Source: Pardosa pseudoannulata (Eukaryota > Arthropoda > Arachnida > Araneae > Lycosidae). From it: a stretch of 64,000 bases of DNA. The translations under genes were made by a program, and so were the position numbers. Shown piece after piece: positions 13,601 through 28,263 of this stretch. How positions within the stretch are numbered: position 1 is the stretch's first letter; each line of letters starts with the position of its first letter. Where the stretch lies: contig CM063498.1 of assembly GCA_032207245.1 (NCBI GenBank), positions 86,385,716 to 86,449,715 of the forward strand, in the 5' to 3' direction. The notes beneath the pieces were generated by a model that was not told where the DNA came from, did no database searches, and worked only from the letters and a program-made list of their open reading frames with translations.

Positions 13601-16600
13601 GCATGGATGTTCGTAGCCGTTCGGAATCGGCGTTAAACTGTAGGTCCCGGTCTCATTAGCCCTCGTGTTGCAAAAAGTAGACCGTAGCACTCCAAACCAA
13701 ACCAAACCAAATATTTTGTTATTGTAGTTGTGTAAATTTTACAACACTTATATATGCATGGAATTGTATTTAATGTAATGAAAATCATTCACATGATATA
13801 TGTAATAAATGTAGATGTGTGCGTGGAGGAGTAGAGTTACCTTATTCTTAGTATTTTGTGTTGAGCTAAATGGACCATGTAAAATGATTTATTTACATGT
13901 TTCTCTAACATCTGCAGGATATGCTTTTTTTTTTGTCTCTTATAAAAAAAGTGTGCAATAAAAAATAAAATAAATAAATAAAATAAAAAAGTGTGTAATA
14001 AAAATTGTACCAGACTGTCAGGGAAAGTGATATAAAAAATTATATATATTGAAGCATTTTCTACTGAAATTATTATTAAAAGTTTAAGGAAATCAAATTT
14101 ATAATTTCTATAAAGGTCTCTGAAAATAACATAAATCACTATATGTATTATATTTTTTGTATGTGTATTTTAAAATATATTTTACTGGTATTATTAAAAA
14201 AGTCTAAAATCTATGAGTTATTATTTCTTTTATACTCACATCTATTTTTATTTTGCACATACTTAGCCTAAACTTAATGAGCATTTACTAATTGGTTGGT
14301 ATGCATCAATTGCATAGTAATTATCTTTGTATTTAATTTTTTTCAAATTTCCAAATGTTTTTATTAAATTGACCAATATAAATATTCTTATTCCTTACCA
14401 ATAAGTTTTCAAAAGGCACATTTGTATGTTTGTTTTACAGAATAATGCATCTAAACTCCTACTAGCAATTATGGAAAGTAGAGGTGACAGTGAAAATGCT
14501 GAGCGGATTTTGTATAATATGAGTCCTAAGCAGCTGGTCAGTAAAGTTTATTAGTTTATTTTTCTATTAATTTTATTGTATTAGATGTTTATCTTATGGT
14601 CTTTTTGAATTCAATATTTCTCCTTAGCTATATTTCCCAGAAACTAGTAAATACAGTTGTTTATTAGATTGTTATTTGTGTGCAGTTAGAACATATTTTC
14701 AATTCTTTGAAATTTAGGGATTTTTGCCTGATGCTGTTAATGCATTGTATGCTGGCCTATTTCATTGCGGACTTATAAAATATAAATAATATTGCATATA
14801 AAAATATTAAAATAAAATTTTAGAAAAACTAAAATGTAAAATTAACTAAATTTCTGGAAAGAAACAATGCAAATCGTTGACTAGTTACACAACCACCATA
14901 CACTCGTACATTCTATTTATATGCTACCTGCTCTCTAGCAAAAATCTGCTAAGTACATACTTTTATGTGACCCTCCAGTGATAGTCTATGAAAAATATAA
15001 AAGTTTATTTCCCCCATGCAATGTATTAAGCATTATCCTTTTTAATTTAGTGTTTTCAGTTATATGTCACTCAATTTTGCAAACAGGTTCATTATCAAAA
15101 TGTAATGTATTTGTGTAACCATAATACATTTTTAGTTTTGCGAAAGTTGCTAATTTTGTTAGGTGATAATATTGTCAAAGTATAGATATGAATTCTTTTA
15201 AGATCAGTGTTTCTTTTGAATTAATTAATCTTTAGACAAACTTCAAAATATTACACATTTTTAAAATGTTATTTGTTTGCAGTTATAACACATTTTTAGA
15301 AATTGTTAATCTTACAAAATTCTTATTAGACTTCAGACTATTCTTCACAATCCTTAGATATAAGTTTATACATGGGCTAGTAAATATCATTATAAAATAC
15401 TAGCAAGTGTGCCTGTGCTTTGCTGCAGTGTACTTAATGTATTACTTTTAAACAAAGATTTTTTTTTTGTGAATAACGATTTAAATTCGTCTCAGTTCAG
15501 TTTGAGTCATTGGAATATTTATATATTTCTATTATAAGTGTATTATAACAATATTCAGTTTTTATATTCGAATTTGTGTCTTATATTAAAGTTGTTCAAA
15601 CTTTTTTATGGTAAAATATAAGTTTAACCCCAAATTACATTACTGCATTACTACTATACACTGAATCGCAACGTTAATAGATTTTACGATATTACGTGGT
15701 AGGAAGCAGAGGTTTTGAGAGCAACAGTGCTAATTTTGTTGATAGTAATGAATGTTTTCCAAAATTAAGGAAATTTATGACAAACCACATAGTTTTGTAT
15801 GAAACAGTAACACACATTCATATTGACAACCATATGAATATGAAGATAACTATATAAATGATAACTATATAAAATGATAGGTTTTTATTTGCCCACGAGA
15901 GTCACTGAAATTTGTACTTTTTGTTGTTAGAGTATTGTTGATAAACATTTCATTGCAATTTAAAAATTAACCAAGAATTAAATATAAAATTAATTCTTAT
16001 ATAAAAATGCTATAATTTAATCACATAGAAATGAAAGTGACTTCCTTTATATCTAAATTTCCAGGTCAAATCAAATTGATACTATGCAGACGATGTTTAA
16101 ATAATATAAAATAAGAAATGAATAAATGAGATATTTAAAGGAATGATGTCATAAGGATAGAAAAATATCATTTTCACCTATTTATTATGTGATAAATTAA
16201 AAATTTTAATCTCCTGCTTTTAACCGAGGAAGACTGCACTTAAATCAATGACATGGGATGACGTCACATTGCTAGAAATATTGCTTCTTTCACTTAGTTA
16301 TGATGCGATAAATTAAAAAATTAATTGTTTGCATTTAACCAGGGAAAATAATGCTTGGAATAATGACATGAAATGCTCGAAAAAAGGGGAAGGAATGGAT
16401 TTTGAACGTTAAAAATTTACAAAAACCTTTCTAGGGATATACCTAAGAATTTCCCAAATTTTCACAGCGATTGGATGCATAGTTTTTGAGTATCGAGTAC
16501 AGACAGACACAAATTCATTTTTATATATATAGATTATTTATGTCAATTATAATATGTTTTTAATCCAAGTTATTAATCTTGCCAGATGTAGATGAACCTT

Positions 16601-17037
16601 CTCAAAGAATGGTCACAAATCCTTTCAAATTCAACTTTTTTCCTGTGAATAATTCTCACAAAGTTTTGTATAAAATAACATTGGAAGTATTCTTCATTAC
16701 AGGTTGATGTTGCATGTAATGCCTATCATCAAGAAGGAGAAGATGAGGATGAAGAAGATGGAGAAGATGTAGTTGAAATAGATGATGGGGTTTCCCCAAA
16801 AGAAGTTGGTCACAACATCTACATTCTTTGCCATCAGCTTGCTCAACACAATAAAGAGCTTGCTGCCATGTTAAAACCTAATTTAAGTGATCCTGAATCC
16901 AAAATGAATCAAGCATTGCAATATTATGCTAGCCATACAGCCCAAATTGAAGTAAATGCTTTTTTATTTGCTAGATAAAATACTCAGTATTTTTAAATTA
17001 CTATTACTTATTATTTTAATTAACAGAATACATACTG

Positions 17038-17074
<37 letters not shown>

Positions 17075-17093
17075 TGAATTTATATATATATTA

Positions 17094-17171
<78 letters not shown>

Positions 17172-20100
17172 TAATCAATAAATATTTTTTTCACTTATCA
17201 CTCCAGAAGTAGCACATATTTTTAATTGTCAGGGCTTGTTTGGCAATGTTAACTTTATGAAATCGTGTCCTGAGAAAATATCTCACTTACAACTCTAATA
17301 TTAGGCAAATGCTTAAAAAAATCCTTTATTTTCAGAATCTCATAATAAAAAAAATGCTGAATATGCCTTATATTTCAAATTTCACTGTGAGAAATGTTGT
17401 ACCTAAGAAGTGGTTAATTATATCACTAATCTTCTTGTGGGATAAAACTCAATGCAGTGGGTTCACTGTGGTTAAAAAAAATCATCATGTACAAAAATGC
17501 ATACACTTGCATGCAAAGTGCAAGAGTCCTCAGTTTGTCCTGGTAGAATTGATGAACAGGGGGTTTAGATCAAGTGTAATAAAAGGCCACAGATAGTTGT
17601 TATTAATCCAGGCTTTGGTTTTGAGAACCATAAAAGGAAACCCATCTCAATGAATCACATCACTGGGTGGCTCCATCACATTTGGGTCACATTTATGTGA
17701 CTTCAAAAGTTAAAATTAAAAAATAACTTCTAAACTGGGAGAATTTTGAAGAACTTTTAGGACAATAATTTTTGCTATTTAGACATATATATGTATGTTA
17801 TATAGCAAAGAATGGAGATTACTCTTACCAGCTGGCTATGATCAACAAAAAGTGAAGATATTTGAGTATTTAATTACCTGAAATATGTACTCAGCTAACA
17901 AGAGTAATCTAACAATGAATAATATCATGTTACTGGTAGGGTAGCAGATATTTTAGAATTGAAAGTATTTTTTATCATGTATAAAATTACTGCAAATTGG
18001 GTGAATTTATAATAAACTCTTTAGATTTGTGTAACAAATATACATAAGTGTTTATAAACTTATTTTTTGTTATGAATGTATGCAGACATGCCAACTGCTC
18101 CGGTTTCAGCAGAGTTGCTCCGCAAAAATGATAAAAATTGCAAACTCCGCACACTCCTCAAATTGCTCTGCAAAATAACAAAAATTTTGTTTCGGGGGAA
18201 ATATTTCGTTAATTTTATCAAATCTCGTAATATCTGAAGAAATTCTGAAGAATTTCTTTTCATAATTCTTTTCTCCGCTATTTGCAGCTAATAAATATTG
18301 CTGAATAGGCCTAACCTACAGCGAAATGTACATATTCAGAAGGGGAAGATGGCGTCCTATTGCTTTTTCCCCACTATGGCACGTTGTTCATCCTGTAGTA
18401 CTGGCCTTGATGGTGACCTTGAACGAAGGTTGAGTGCACACATAGGCCACTAATGAGCCGAGCGCGAGAATGCAAGAATTCTAACTGCGCTGTAGCGGGA
18501 GATAACGATGACAATAGGGAAATACTGCGCAAGCTCGTTTCTTCTCTGATCTATGGTACTGTTGTTGCATCAGCATTTTAGACGCTCTTTCGCTGTTACG
18601 GTATTTTGTAATTTAGCAGGTGTGCTTTTTGATTATTGCTAAGTACTGATTAAGTGCAATGTCTAAACGGAAACATCAACAACAGTTTAAAGAAGAATAT
18701 CAAGAATTATGGCCAGTACTTAAACGGTCAAAAGTTTCCAATAGTCATGTGTATTGTTCTGTTTGCAACATTGATTTTAGCATCGCTCATGGAGGGAAAT
18801 ATGATTGCCGGCGCCACGTGGAGTGTTCTCGACATCTGGAAAAAACCAAAGTTTCCACGTCACATCTCAGCTTGAAATCAGTGTTTACAAAGACAAATGA
18901 TTTAAGTGTGATTAAAGCTGAAACTCTTTTTACTAGCTTCTTAGTGGAGCATAACTGTCCTCTATCCGCGGCGGATCATGCGGGTCCATTGTTTAAAAAA
19001 GATGTTTCCCGATTCTCAAATAGCCTCAAAATACGGATGTGGCCGAACGAAAACTACCGCAATTTTGAGAAGTTTTTCTGATTCGGTGGTAGAGGAAATT
19101 GTAGAAAATCTGAAGTCGTCAAAATTTACAGTCGCAATGGATGGGAGTAATTCGTCCGAGAATGAAAAATTATTTCCGATTCTTGTGACATACTTTGAAA
19201 CTACATTAGAAAAAAATGTGACAATGTTGATTTCACTCCCAAAGCTGAGTGGAGAAGGTACAGGTGAAAACATTTTCAAATTATTAGACACAGAATTTGA
19301 AAAATACGGGATCAGTTGGCAAAATTGTTTGTCCTTTTGCACTTATAATGCATCTGTCATGACGGGCCGTTTTAAAGGTATTATTAAATTCATTAAAGAA
19401 AAGAACCCAAAGGTGGTTTTGAATGGATGTGCATGCCACTTAATACACCTAGCTGCACAGCATTCTTCTAAAGAACTAGAATTTCCCTTTGATGAGTTTT
19501 TTGTAGATATTTTTTATCATTTGAAAAAAAGTTCTAAAAGAGTTGAATCTTTTAGATTGTGCCAAACTTTATGTGAAGTTGAACTTCATAAAATATTGAA
19601 ATATGGTAGTACTCGATGGCTGTCCATGGAAAGAGTTGTTAATAGAATTCTTGAGCAGTGGGAACCCTTAAAAATGTTTTTCTGCGAAAAAGAAGAATCA
19701 GAATCTGATGCAGTATTGCGTATTAGAAAACATTTCCAGAGTCCCACAACTCGTTTGTACCTCCATTTTTTGCAGAGTGCTTTGCCAATTTTTACTAAAG
19801 TTAATACATTCTTACAATCTGAAGCACCTCTTGTTCATAAATTACAGAGGCAGCTTATTTCACTATACACAGATTGTTTGTCTCGTTTTATTAAGCCTTC
19901 TGCTGTTCAAGAATCTAAAGACATTTTTCAAATCAATTTTTCTGACAGAAAATTGCAAAAGTTAGTGGATGACTTGGTTATTGGACACAAAACCAAGCAG
20001 TATTTGGCAAATTCATTCCTGTCAGATTCTGAAAAGAAAAATTTCTTTAAATGTGTTCATGCCTTTTATGAAAAAGCATGTGCATATATGCTTAAAAAAT

Positions 20101-20830
20101 TTCCTCTGAGAGATGAAATGTTGATGCATGCTGAAGTTGCAGATATCAGTATAAGAGCTCAGACTAAGTTTAGTTCTGTGAACTATTTCATTGAATGTTT
20201 CAATATCTTTACTGATAATGCATTGGATGAACTAGAAGCAGAGTTTAATCTTTACCAAATTGACAAATTTAGTGAGGAAATTCTAACCTGTGAGCGCTTA
20301 GATACAGCTTGGTTTAAAATCAGTTGTTTAAGAGATCACAATGCAGCAATAAAATACAAAATTTTACCAAAAATAATGCTAAATATATTGCTTTTTTCCA
20401 CACAGTAATGCTGCATGTGAAAGAGTTTTCAGTACTGTGCGGAAAAACCAAACTGAATTTAGGTCAAATTTGGGAAGAAAAACTCTAGAATCTCTGATGA
20501 TAGAGAAATGTAAATATTTTAATCAGGGTCAATGTTGTTATAAGAAGAATTTTTCTGAAAAAGAACTTGTTAAAGCTAAAAAATCTACTTATACAATGTT
20601 AAATGCATAAATTTTAATTTACCTTTAATAGTATGTTAATTTTTAATTATTTAATTTGCTCAGTTTTAATTTAGAAATTAATAAAATATATAATTAATAC
20701 ATAATTTGTTTGTATTATTTTAAAATTTGTTTTATGTATGTAAATTGTATACGCGTTTACTTTGTGGGTAGCATGTTAAATTTTAAAACCGCGCTGTTGC
20801 TCCTCACAGAGTTGACTGAATGTTGGCATG

Positions 20831-20884
<54 letters not shown>

Positions 20885-23800
20885 CAAAGGTGATTTTAAA
20901 GTTTTTCGAAATTCTTCTAATTCATATTCTATTTAATTTCCCCAGTCACCCAATTTAAAATCAAGGACATTATCTATCATTAAATCTGTCATTTCTTCCT
21001 TCCCCAATTGCTATGTGTTGCCCTTCCTTACACTTTCTGAACTATCTGTCTTTCTCCGAGGAAAAACTTAAGATCTTTGCAATCTTTATGCTGTTGTTTG
21101 ATTGTTATTACAGGACACTAAAGAGCCACTTAGTTATGTATCTCATGTGAAATTATTCACATACCATATATTTCTGAATATAAGCTGATTCGTATATAAG
21201 CTGAGGGTACAATTTTGCATAAAAAATTTACCCAAAGTTTAAAATCCATATATAAGCCGAAGTGGAAAAAAAATGATTTCTAGGTTGTTTAAATATGTCG
21301 CTAGGTAGCCAAGACTATCACCAATTAGGTAAAGTGGGGGAAATATTTTCCAATCAAGTTGCTTTAAATTAAAACTGTAGACCAACATTTCACAAACCAT
21401 TTTCACTACATCCATTTACTGTGGAGGTAGAGGATTGGTTGCACCTCGAGATAAATTCAAGGACATATCTTAGCATGTTTTGAAAGTAATGAGGAAAAAC
21501 AACTTACATTTTAAATTTTAATTAACTTCATGTATTTTAGTTAATTTCACAATTTACACTAACTTACAGCCATAGAGCATGGTTTGATATTGTGGAGCTA
21601 GACTATGCGACCACTGGTACTTTTACTTAGATGTTAACGACAAGCTTCAATTCCTGCAATCCTATATAAAGATACCTTTTTCTTAAATTCAAGCAGTATA
21701 AGCTAAAAAAAAAAAATGTTATGTTTGGCAATTCATTGATTGCTTCTGGGTTACGTAGAATTGTGTTTATTAGAAGATTAGCTGATTCACTACCGATATA
21801 GTAGTGCCATTTTGAAGCTATTATAACATAGATAAAAGTCATTTTAAATTTTCTTTTTCAAATTTTATGTTTTCTTATTTCAAAATTTTTAAAGCTTCAT
21901 TTACTTTTTGCTGTTATGTATTTTCTTTACTGTTTTTTTAACAGTTTCCTTAATTTTTGCCGATTTAGCAACTTTTTGTCACCACTGGCAAAAAACATCA
22001 CCAAAAGCACATGTATTGCATCTGTTCCATGGACCCGTATATAAGCTGCCCCCCCCCCACATGAGGTCTTTAAAAAGCCCAAAAAATTCTCGACTTATTC
22101 ACGAAAATATACGATAATTCTCTTGAGGATAGCATTTTCATAAATTATCAGATGCATGTTTGATTTTTGTCTGTGTAAGATGTGTCTGGGAAAATTCTTC
22201 ACTTTAAGAGGAAAATAAATGATTTTTGAAGTATATGCCTGGGTTCAGTGTTCCAACAAGTTGCTTTCCATAGCTTGACTGTAGTAAAGTTGTATTGCCA
22301 AGTAAATATGGGCTATATCTCCCATGTGATTGGTGAAAAGAATAATTTTTACCAGCTACATATATGTGACGACTGTAGCTGTCACATTATGAACACCAAC
22401 GGAATATAGTCTGCTATGAAACAGGCGGAGAGTGGCATGTAGAGGCACCAACAGCAAAAACAGCTTCGACTAACTTTGTTTATTCCTGTTTCACAGGATT
22501 ACAATGAAAACACACATCGAAGAACAACAACCAGAATAATGAACATCAACAAAAAGCCCTTTGAACCTTGATGCTCACCTATTTAAAAACATTTCAAAAC
22601 CAGAATCGACATCATGATTGACTTCAAGAGACAGCCAATCATGCCACATAGAAAGTTCTTGCGAATTCTAAAAACCCATCCCACTGACAGAGTGCTGTGT
22701 GCAAATCCCAAAACCATAAAAATGCCTCCATTTTAAAAGAATTGACATATAGAATTTTGAAACCAAAACCGAAATATTTTAAGCAACGTGCCCCATTATT
22801 ACAAATATATATATATATATATATATATTTACTAAACTAAACTAAGCTAAACTCCCTTGCACTACAGCCCAACTAGAAGGGCCATGACCTATGATACCTA
22901 TCTCTGTTTTCGAAATAAATGGTCCTGGGGGAGAAAAGCATATGTCAGGGTTAGGTGAATGTATATATATGTATTACAGAATTTATCAAGATAAATGATT
23001 AATTCAGGGTATAAGTTAGACTATACTTAAAAGAATCTATTAAGATTATATCCTGAACATATTCTGAAATTTCTGTCTTTAAAATTTGCATATTGGGATG
23101 AATAAATTTTATTAATAACAGTTAATTATTAAAAAAAAATTATCTATCATTCTAGACATTTTGTGACAGTTTGACACGACTATTGTTCTATTGAGTAAAT
23201 ATTTTATATCATTTTTCAATTAAGAGTGAATGATGAGTTTTGGTATGTGTTGCAAAAGCTTAAGTGATTGTGATTTATATATATATTATTTTATATTTTG
23301 TAATTTATACATTTTTATCCTTTTTATTTAGATTGTCCGACATGATCGTACAATGGAGCAAATTGTGTTTCCTGTTCCTCAAATCTGTGAATTTTTGACC
23401 AGGGAATCCAAAATGAAAGTTTATTACAAAGCAGAAAGAGATGAACAAGGGAGCAAAGTTAGTAAAAACTTTTGAAATGATTGACTAGGTTTTTGTTCAG
23501 AGTGAAGCTATTTTTAACAGTTTGAAGCAATATTGTCATAAATTTTGCAATTTAAGATTTTACTCATTTTAAGCCATGAATCTAGCTTTATTTCTAAAGT
23601 ATTGTAATACCTAAGCATGCAATAAAAAACCTCACTTTCTTGATTAAAGAATTATAAATTATTTTTTGAGCTCATTACTAAAATTTTGAATTTTTGCTTT
23701 AAAATGTGCAAAATATTATATTTGTGTGTGTGTGTGTAAATTAGTTTGCATGCAGGGCAAAGTCATATATTCTATTACATTTTGTGACATTATTTAATAG

Positions 23801-26800
23801 TTTTATCTTAACATTTTTGTGACTGGCAAAAGTTTTTTACATTTTTCATAATAAATGTTGGCAAAAATAAAGATAATCTAAAACTGGTTGCCATAAATTT
23901 ATATGAGTTAAGCAAAGATAAAAATTTAATGGTAACAATTTCAAATATGAGAATATTTAAATATCAATATACAATCTTATTTCCTTGAAATTGTATAAAT
24001 TATAGTTCTCCCTACTATTTTTATTTTCTTATGATAACATGTGATAATGTTGCCACATACAAAAACAAGTTTTTCAGGCTTTGAATTCACATGAGTAGGA
24101 ACCAGGAATAGAATTTGAAATTATGGAATTCCCATTAGGAGCAACGAGGAATAGAACTTGAAATAATGCTAATTTACATCAGCAGTTACAAATGTTTTAA
24201 TTGCACAAAAGAGTGAATAATTTTTGTAACAATTTTTCTTGTGCATCATTAAACTTTTTTAATTGGATTAATTTTATGTAACCATTTATATAAATCTTGC
24301 ATAAATATATTAGAGTAATATTAATGGAGGAATTAAAATGTATGTAGTAAATAAATTGTAAAAAGTTTTTTAAGAAAACACTAATCTAAAATTTCTTTAC
24401 ACTAAATCTAGTTGTACTTAAAAATAGTTTTATATATAGGTCATATAGATTATATTAATCAATTATTCTTATTAGGTGTCAGACTTCTTTGAAAGAACAG
24501 ATGATTTATTTAATGAAATGAAGTGGCAAAAGAAATTAAGAGGTGGGTTACCATTTTATCTGTTTTATATTCTTCATGTATTCATTATAAGGAATCAAAT
24601 TAAACATTTGTTATTGATTTTACATATGTTTAATAGTCTAAAATGTTTTTTCTAGGTCAACCATTACTTTATTGGGTTAGCAGACACATGTCAATGTGGA
24701 GTACAATTGCCTTCAATTTAGCTGTTCTAGTCAACATAATAGTTGCTATTTTTTATCCATTTCCTGATTTTACAGGTTAGTTAACAATTTATGTGGCTCT
24801 ATTCAGTACAGTTTTTTCTTTTTAATTGTAAGTTTAAAAAAAAATATGTTTACAAGTTATAAAGTCTAAAATTCTCTTTAAAAATTCTCTGTACTGTATG
24901 AAAATATATATTAACAACAAATAGTTGAGATATGCTTGGCACTTGGTGATACTTTAATTCTTTAAAAATGAATCAAAATTATTGCAGCAGTGTATTAATA
25001 TTAAAAATCATGTGAAATATACCTTAATTTTTTAAAATTTTTTTCAGATTTTTTTTAAATAAGTGAAAAATTTTTAAGCTTTTTGTTTTTAGCATTTTAT
25101 GCTATTATTTTTCTGTTAATAGTTTTATATCACACTCACTATGTTAAAGAAATTCAAATATTTATTGTGACATTTTGTGTTGGAAGTACATTTCTAATAT
25201 TTTTCTCACATAGGTCATATTGATCCTCGCTTATCTGGTTTAATATGGAGTATAATGTTTGCTTCATTAGCTGCTGTTATAACTGTTCCTGGTACCACTG
25301 TAATACGTGTTTATGCTTTCTCTACCATTTTGAGAATGATATATTCTTTAGGGCTTCAGCCAACTCTTTGGATGTTGGGGACAGTTAACGTAAGTTTCTA
25401 TAGAAATTTCTTATATTTCCCTTTATTTTAAACCTTCAGTTTTTAAAACTTTCAGTACATAGAAAAAAATATTAAAAAAATTAAAAGAAGTAAATTTATT
25501 CATATCAACTTTAAAACAAGATAATGTAATCCAGTTTGTAAATTTTGTATGTAATTAACTACATTGAATATATTGAATACTTATTCAAACAAAGTGTGTG
25601 ATCTTCATTCTTAGCATCTATTAATCTTTTGTTTTTAATTTTAGGTTGTTATTACTGCTGTTCATCTAGTTAGTATAATGGGTAATCATGGAACATTTAC
25701 AAAAAGCTTTCGGCAAATACTTATAGATTTTGAGCTGTTGTATCATATGGTATATTTAATATTTTGTATCTTGGGGCTGTGTGCTCATCCATTTTTTTAC
25801 AGTGTGTTGGTAAGTATATTTCCTTTTTAGTTTTTTTTCTTAAAAAAAATCTTTTAATCTACACTCAGAGATAAAGTGACAATAGATCAGTTAATTTAAG
25901 TTATAGTTTATGAATTAAAAATATCATGTTTTAATATGAAACATTTTAAAACGTACACTCAACACTGTAAAAATTTTAGCTTTGTGAAATATCATAACAT
26001 TGTTATTGTACAAGCATAAATTAATTTTTTTACATGAAATTTGTATATATTTCATTGGACACCCATCAAATATCCAGAATGTCATTTGGATATTGTCAAA
26101 TAAAATTTCTAGTATATGCTGTTAGGGTAGCTAATAATATATTTTATAATGACATATGCTTAACTTGAATGTTCCTAGCTCATTAGAATGATTACAATAT
26201 ATATTTTTCTTAAAAATGGGGATATATTTTAAATATAAATTGTGTGATGAAATCATAGAAGTATTATCAGTATAAATATATGCATAAATCAGTACACTAA
26301 AAAATAAAATAAAATAAAAATGAAGAGTGTCATTTTATACAAAACATGTCAAATACCATTAATTTAGTTATCTGGAAATTCAAGAAAATTTTAGTTTTCC
26401 TGCAAAGCCTGCCCAGTAAAAATATTATGCAAAATAGGGTTTTTATTATTAAAATCAAACTTTAATCAAAAATATTTTTAATTTATATGGAAATATCATT
26501 AACAATGCAGTTTAATTTTTTTTTAAATCTTAAATGTGTCTTATATTGTAGCTATTTTTTTTCTCAGCTCTTAGATGTAGTGTATCAAGAAGAAACATTG
26601 AAGAATGTCATTAAATCTGTCACTAGAAATGGACGCTCCATTATTTTAACTGCAGTTCTAGCTCTCATCTTAGTATATCTCTTTTCCATCATTGGTTACC
26701 TGTTCTTCCGAGAAGATTTCTTAATGGAAGTGGATAGCAGAGCCATGAATAGTTTATCAGGCATGTTTTTTTAGTTACTACCTTTTAAAAAACTCCTCTA

Positions 26801-28220
26801 TAGATTTCCAGTTTATGATCTATTATTAGTTGTTTGAAGTTTTATTTGATTTTTCTGTGTTGGGTGACCAGAAAGTAGGGGTACTATTAAATATATTTTT
26901 CTTTTAACAGTTTAAAAAATATTAAATAAATTATAAATAAATTTAATTCATCTGATAGTGTTTAAAATGTGTTTTATGATAACATAAATTTTGTTGCTTT
27001 CACTAGATTTACATAAATTTTGCCATTTTTATCCATGCCAGTCTTATTTGTCTAGTAAGAGTAATAATATTGCCACATTTCAAATTGAAACTGCTGAGCA
27101 GTATGGCACAATGATTATAGTCGCAGGCTATGAACTGGAAAGTCTTCAGTTTGATGATAAATATACATGATTAAGAAATTGATTTTTGTCATTTTATGTT
27201 TGCTTTTTTAAATAGTCGAGAAGACTCTTAAACATACATAATTTCTATAATATTTTAATATTTCTAGAATGTACTGTAACTCTTTAAAAGTTTGTGTAAA
27301 AACTGCAAGCAGCAGTTCATCAACTGTGAGCCTTAGAGCTAGGTGGCTTCCTGCTTAATAAACATTATTACTTGTTTATCAAGGACTCTTTATTGTGTGC
27401 AGTCGGCACTTCAAATCTAAATGACAATATGATATGTTGCAAAATTAAAAGTATATAACATTTTTTTAATGTTGCAGGCTTAATATTCTTATAGGTACCT
27501 TCAGTTCTCTTTAAATAATCTTGCAGGGAGATACTTTTTGTTAGCTAAGTGCAAAGATAAATCATTAAATATTTCCAAGCTTAGCAAATTTATAGGTCAT
27601 AATTTGTCTGAAAATAAAATAGTCCACAAAAGTGTTTTAAAAATAGTATGTGATGTTGCTAGTTATGTAAATCCAAACCAAAAGCATTGTGCAAAGTGCT
27701 TAGTAATACACATTTGTTCTCAGAATAAAATGCTTGTTGCTGTAGAAGTTTTATACAAATGCATATAGTATATGCACTTATATAATTTGCATAAAATACA
27801 TTTAAGCAAGAGTCTTAAATTTTAATTTCTTTTCTAGGTGCTATTACTGCTGAGGATAATTCTCACTCTGTATCACCCCAGCCTTTCCAAGTGCCAATGT
27901 CTCAAGAAAACTACTGTTCTGCCACAGACCCAAATTGTACTGCAAGAAGTGAAAATATTTATGTTCCTCAGAATGATTCAGAAACAGGCAATGGTAATTA
28001 ACCTCTTTGAAGTGTTGTTTATACTTGCCATCTTGTGAGTTATAGCCATGCATTGTTCAGGTTTTAATGATACTGGAACAGATGTATTATAGATGCCAGT
28101 CCCGTCCACCATGTTTTTTATTTTATTTTTTTTTCAACAATAGAAAAACGCATGTTTTGAAAAATCTCCAAGTAGAAAAACATGGTGGCAGTACACGTTT
28201 TTTAAAAGATTACAAAAAGG

Positions 28221-28263
<43 letters not shown>

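Noticed and set aside
13530..13605. A functional tRNA gene
   Set aside because: The A and B boxes are present, but the acceptor arm does not pair and a SINE body, CCAAA tail and target duplication follow.
14537..14546. GTAAAG as the donor of ITPR exon 8
   Set aside because: It would shift the reading frame at the next exon. GTCAGT just upstream keeps the frame and the family sequence.
16956..17194. Open frames of about 75 residues on both strands made of Tyr-Ile repeats
   Set aside because: They are translations of the (TA)n tract with no complexity or motif. The same applies to frames at 20710 and 34110.
26751..26756. GTTTAT as a normal GT donor for ITPR exon 15
   Set aside because: It leaves phase 0, whereas the next exon starts in phase 1 (G+GT).
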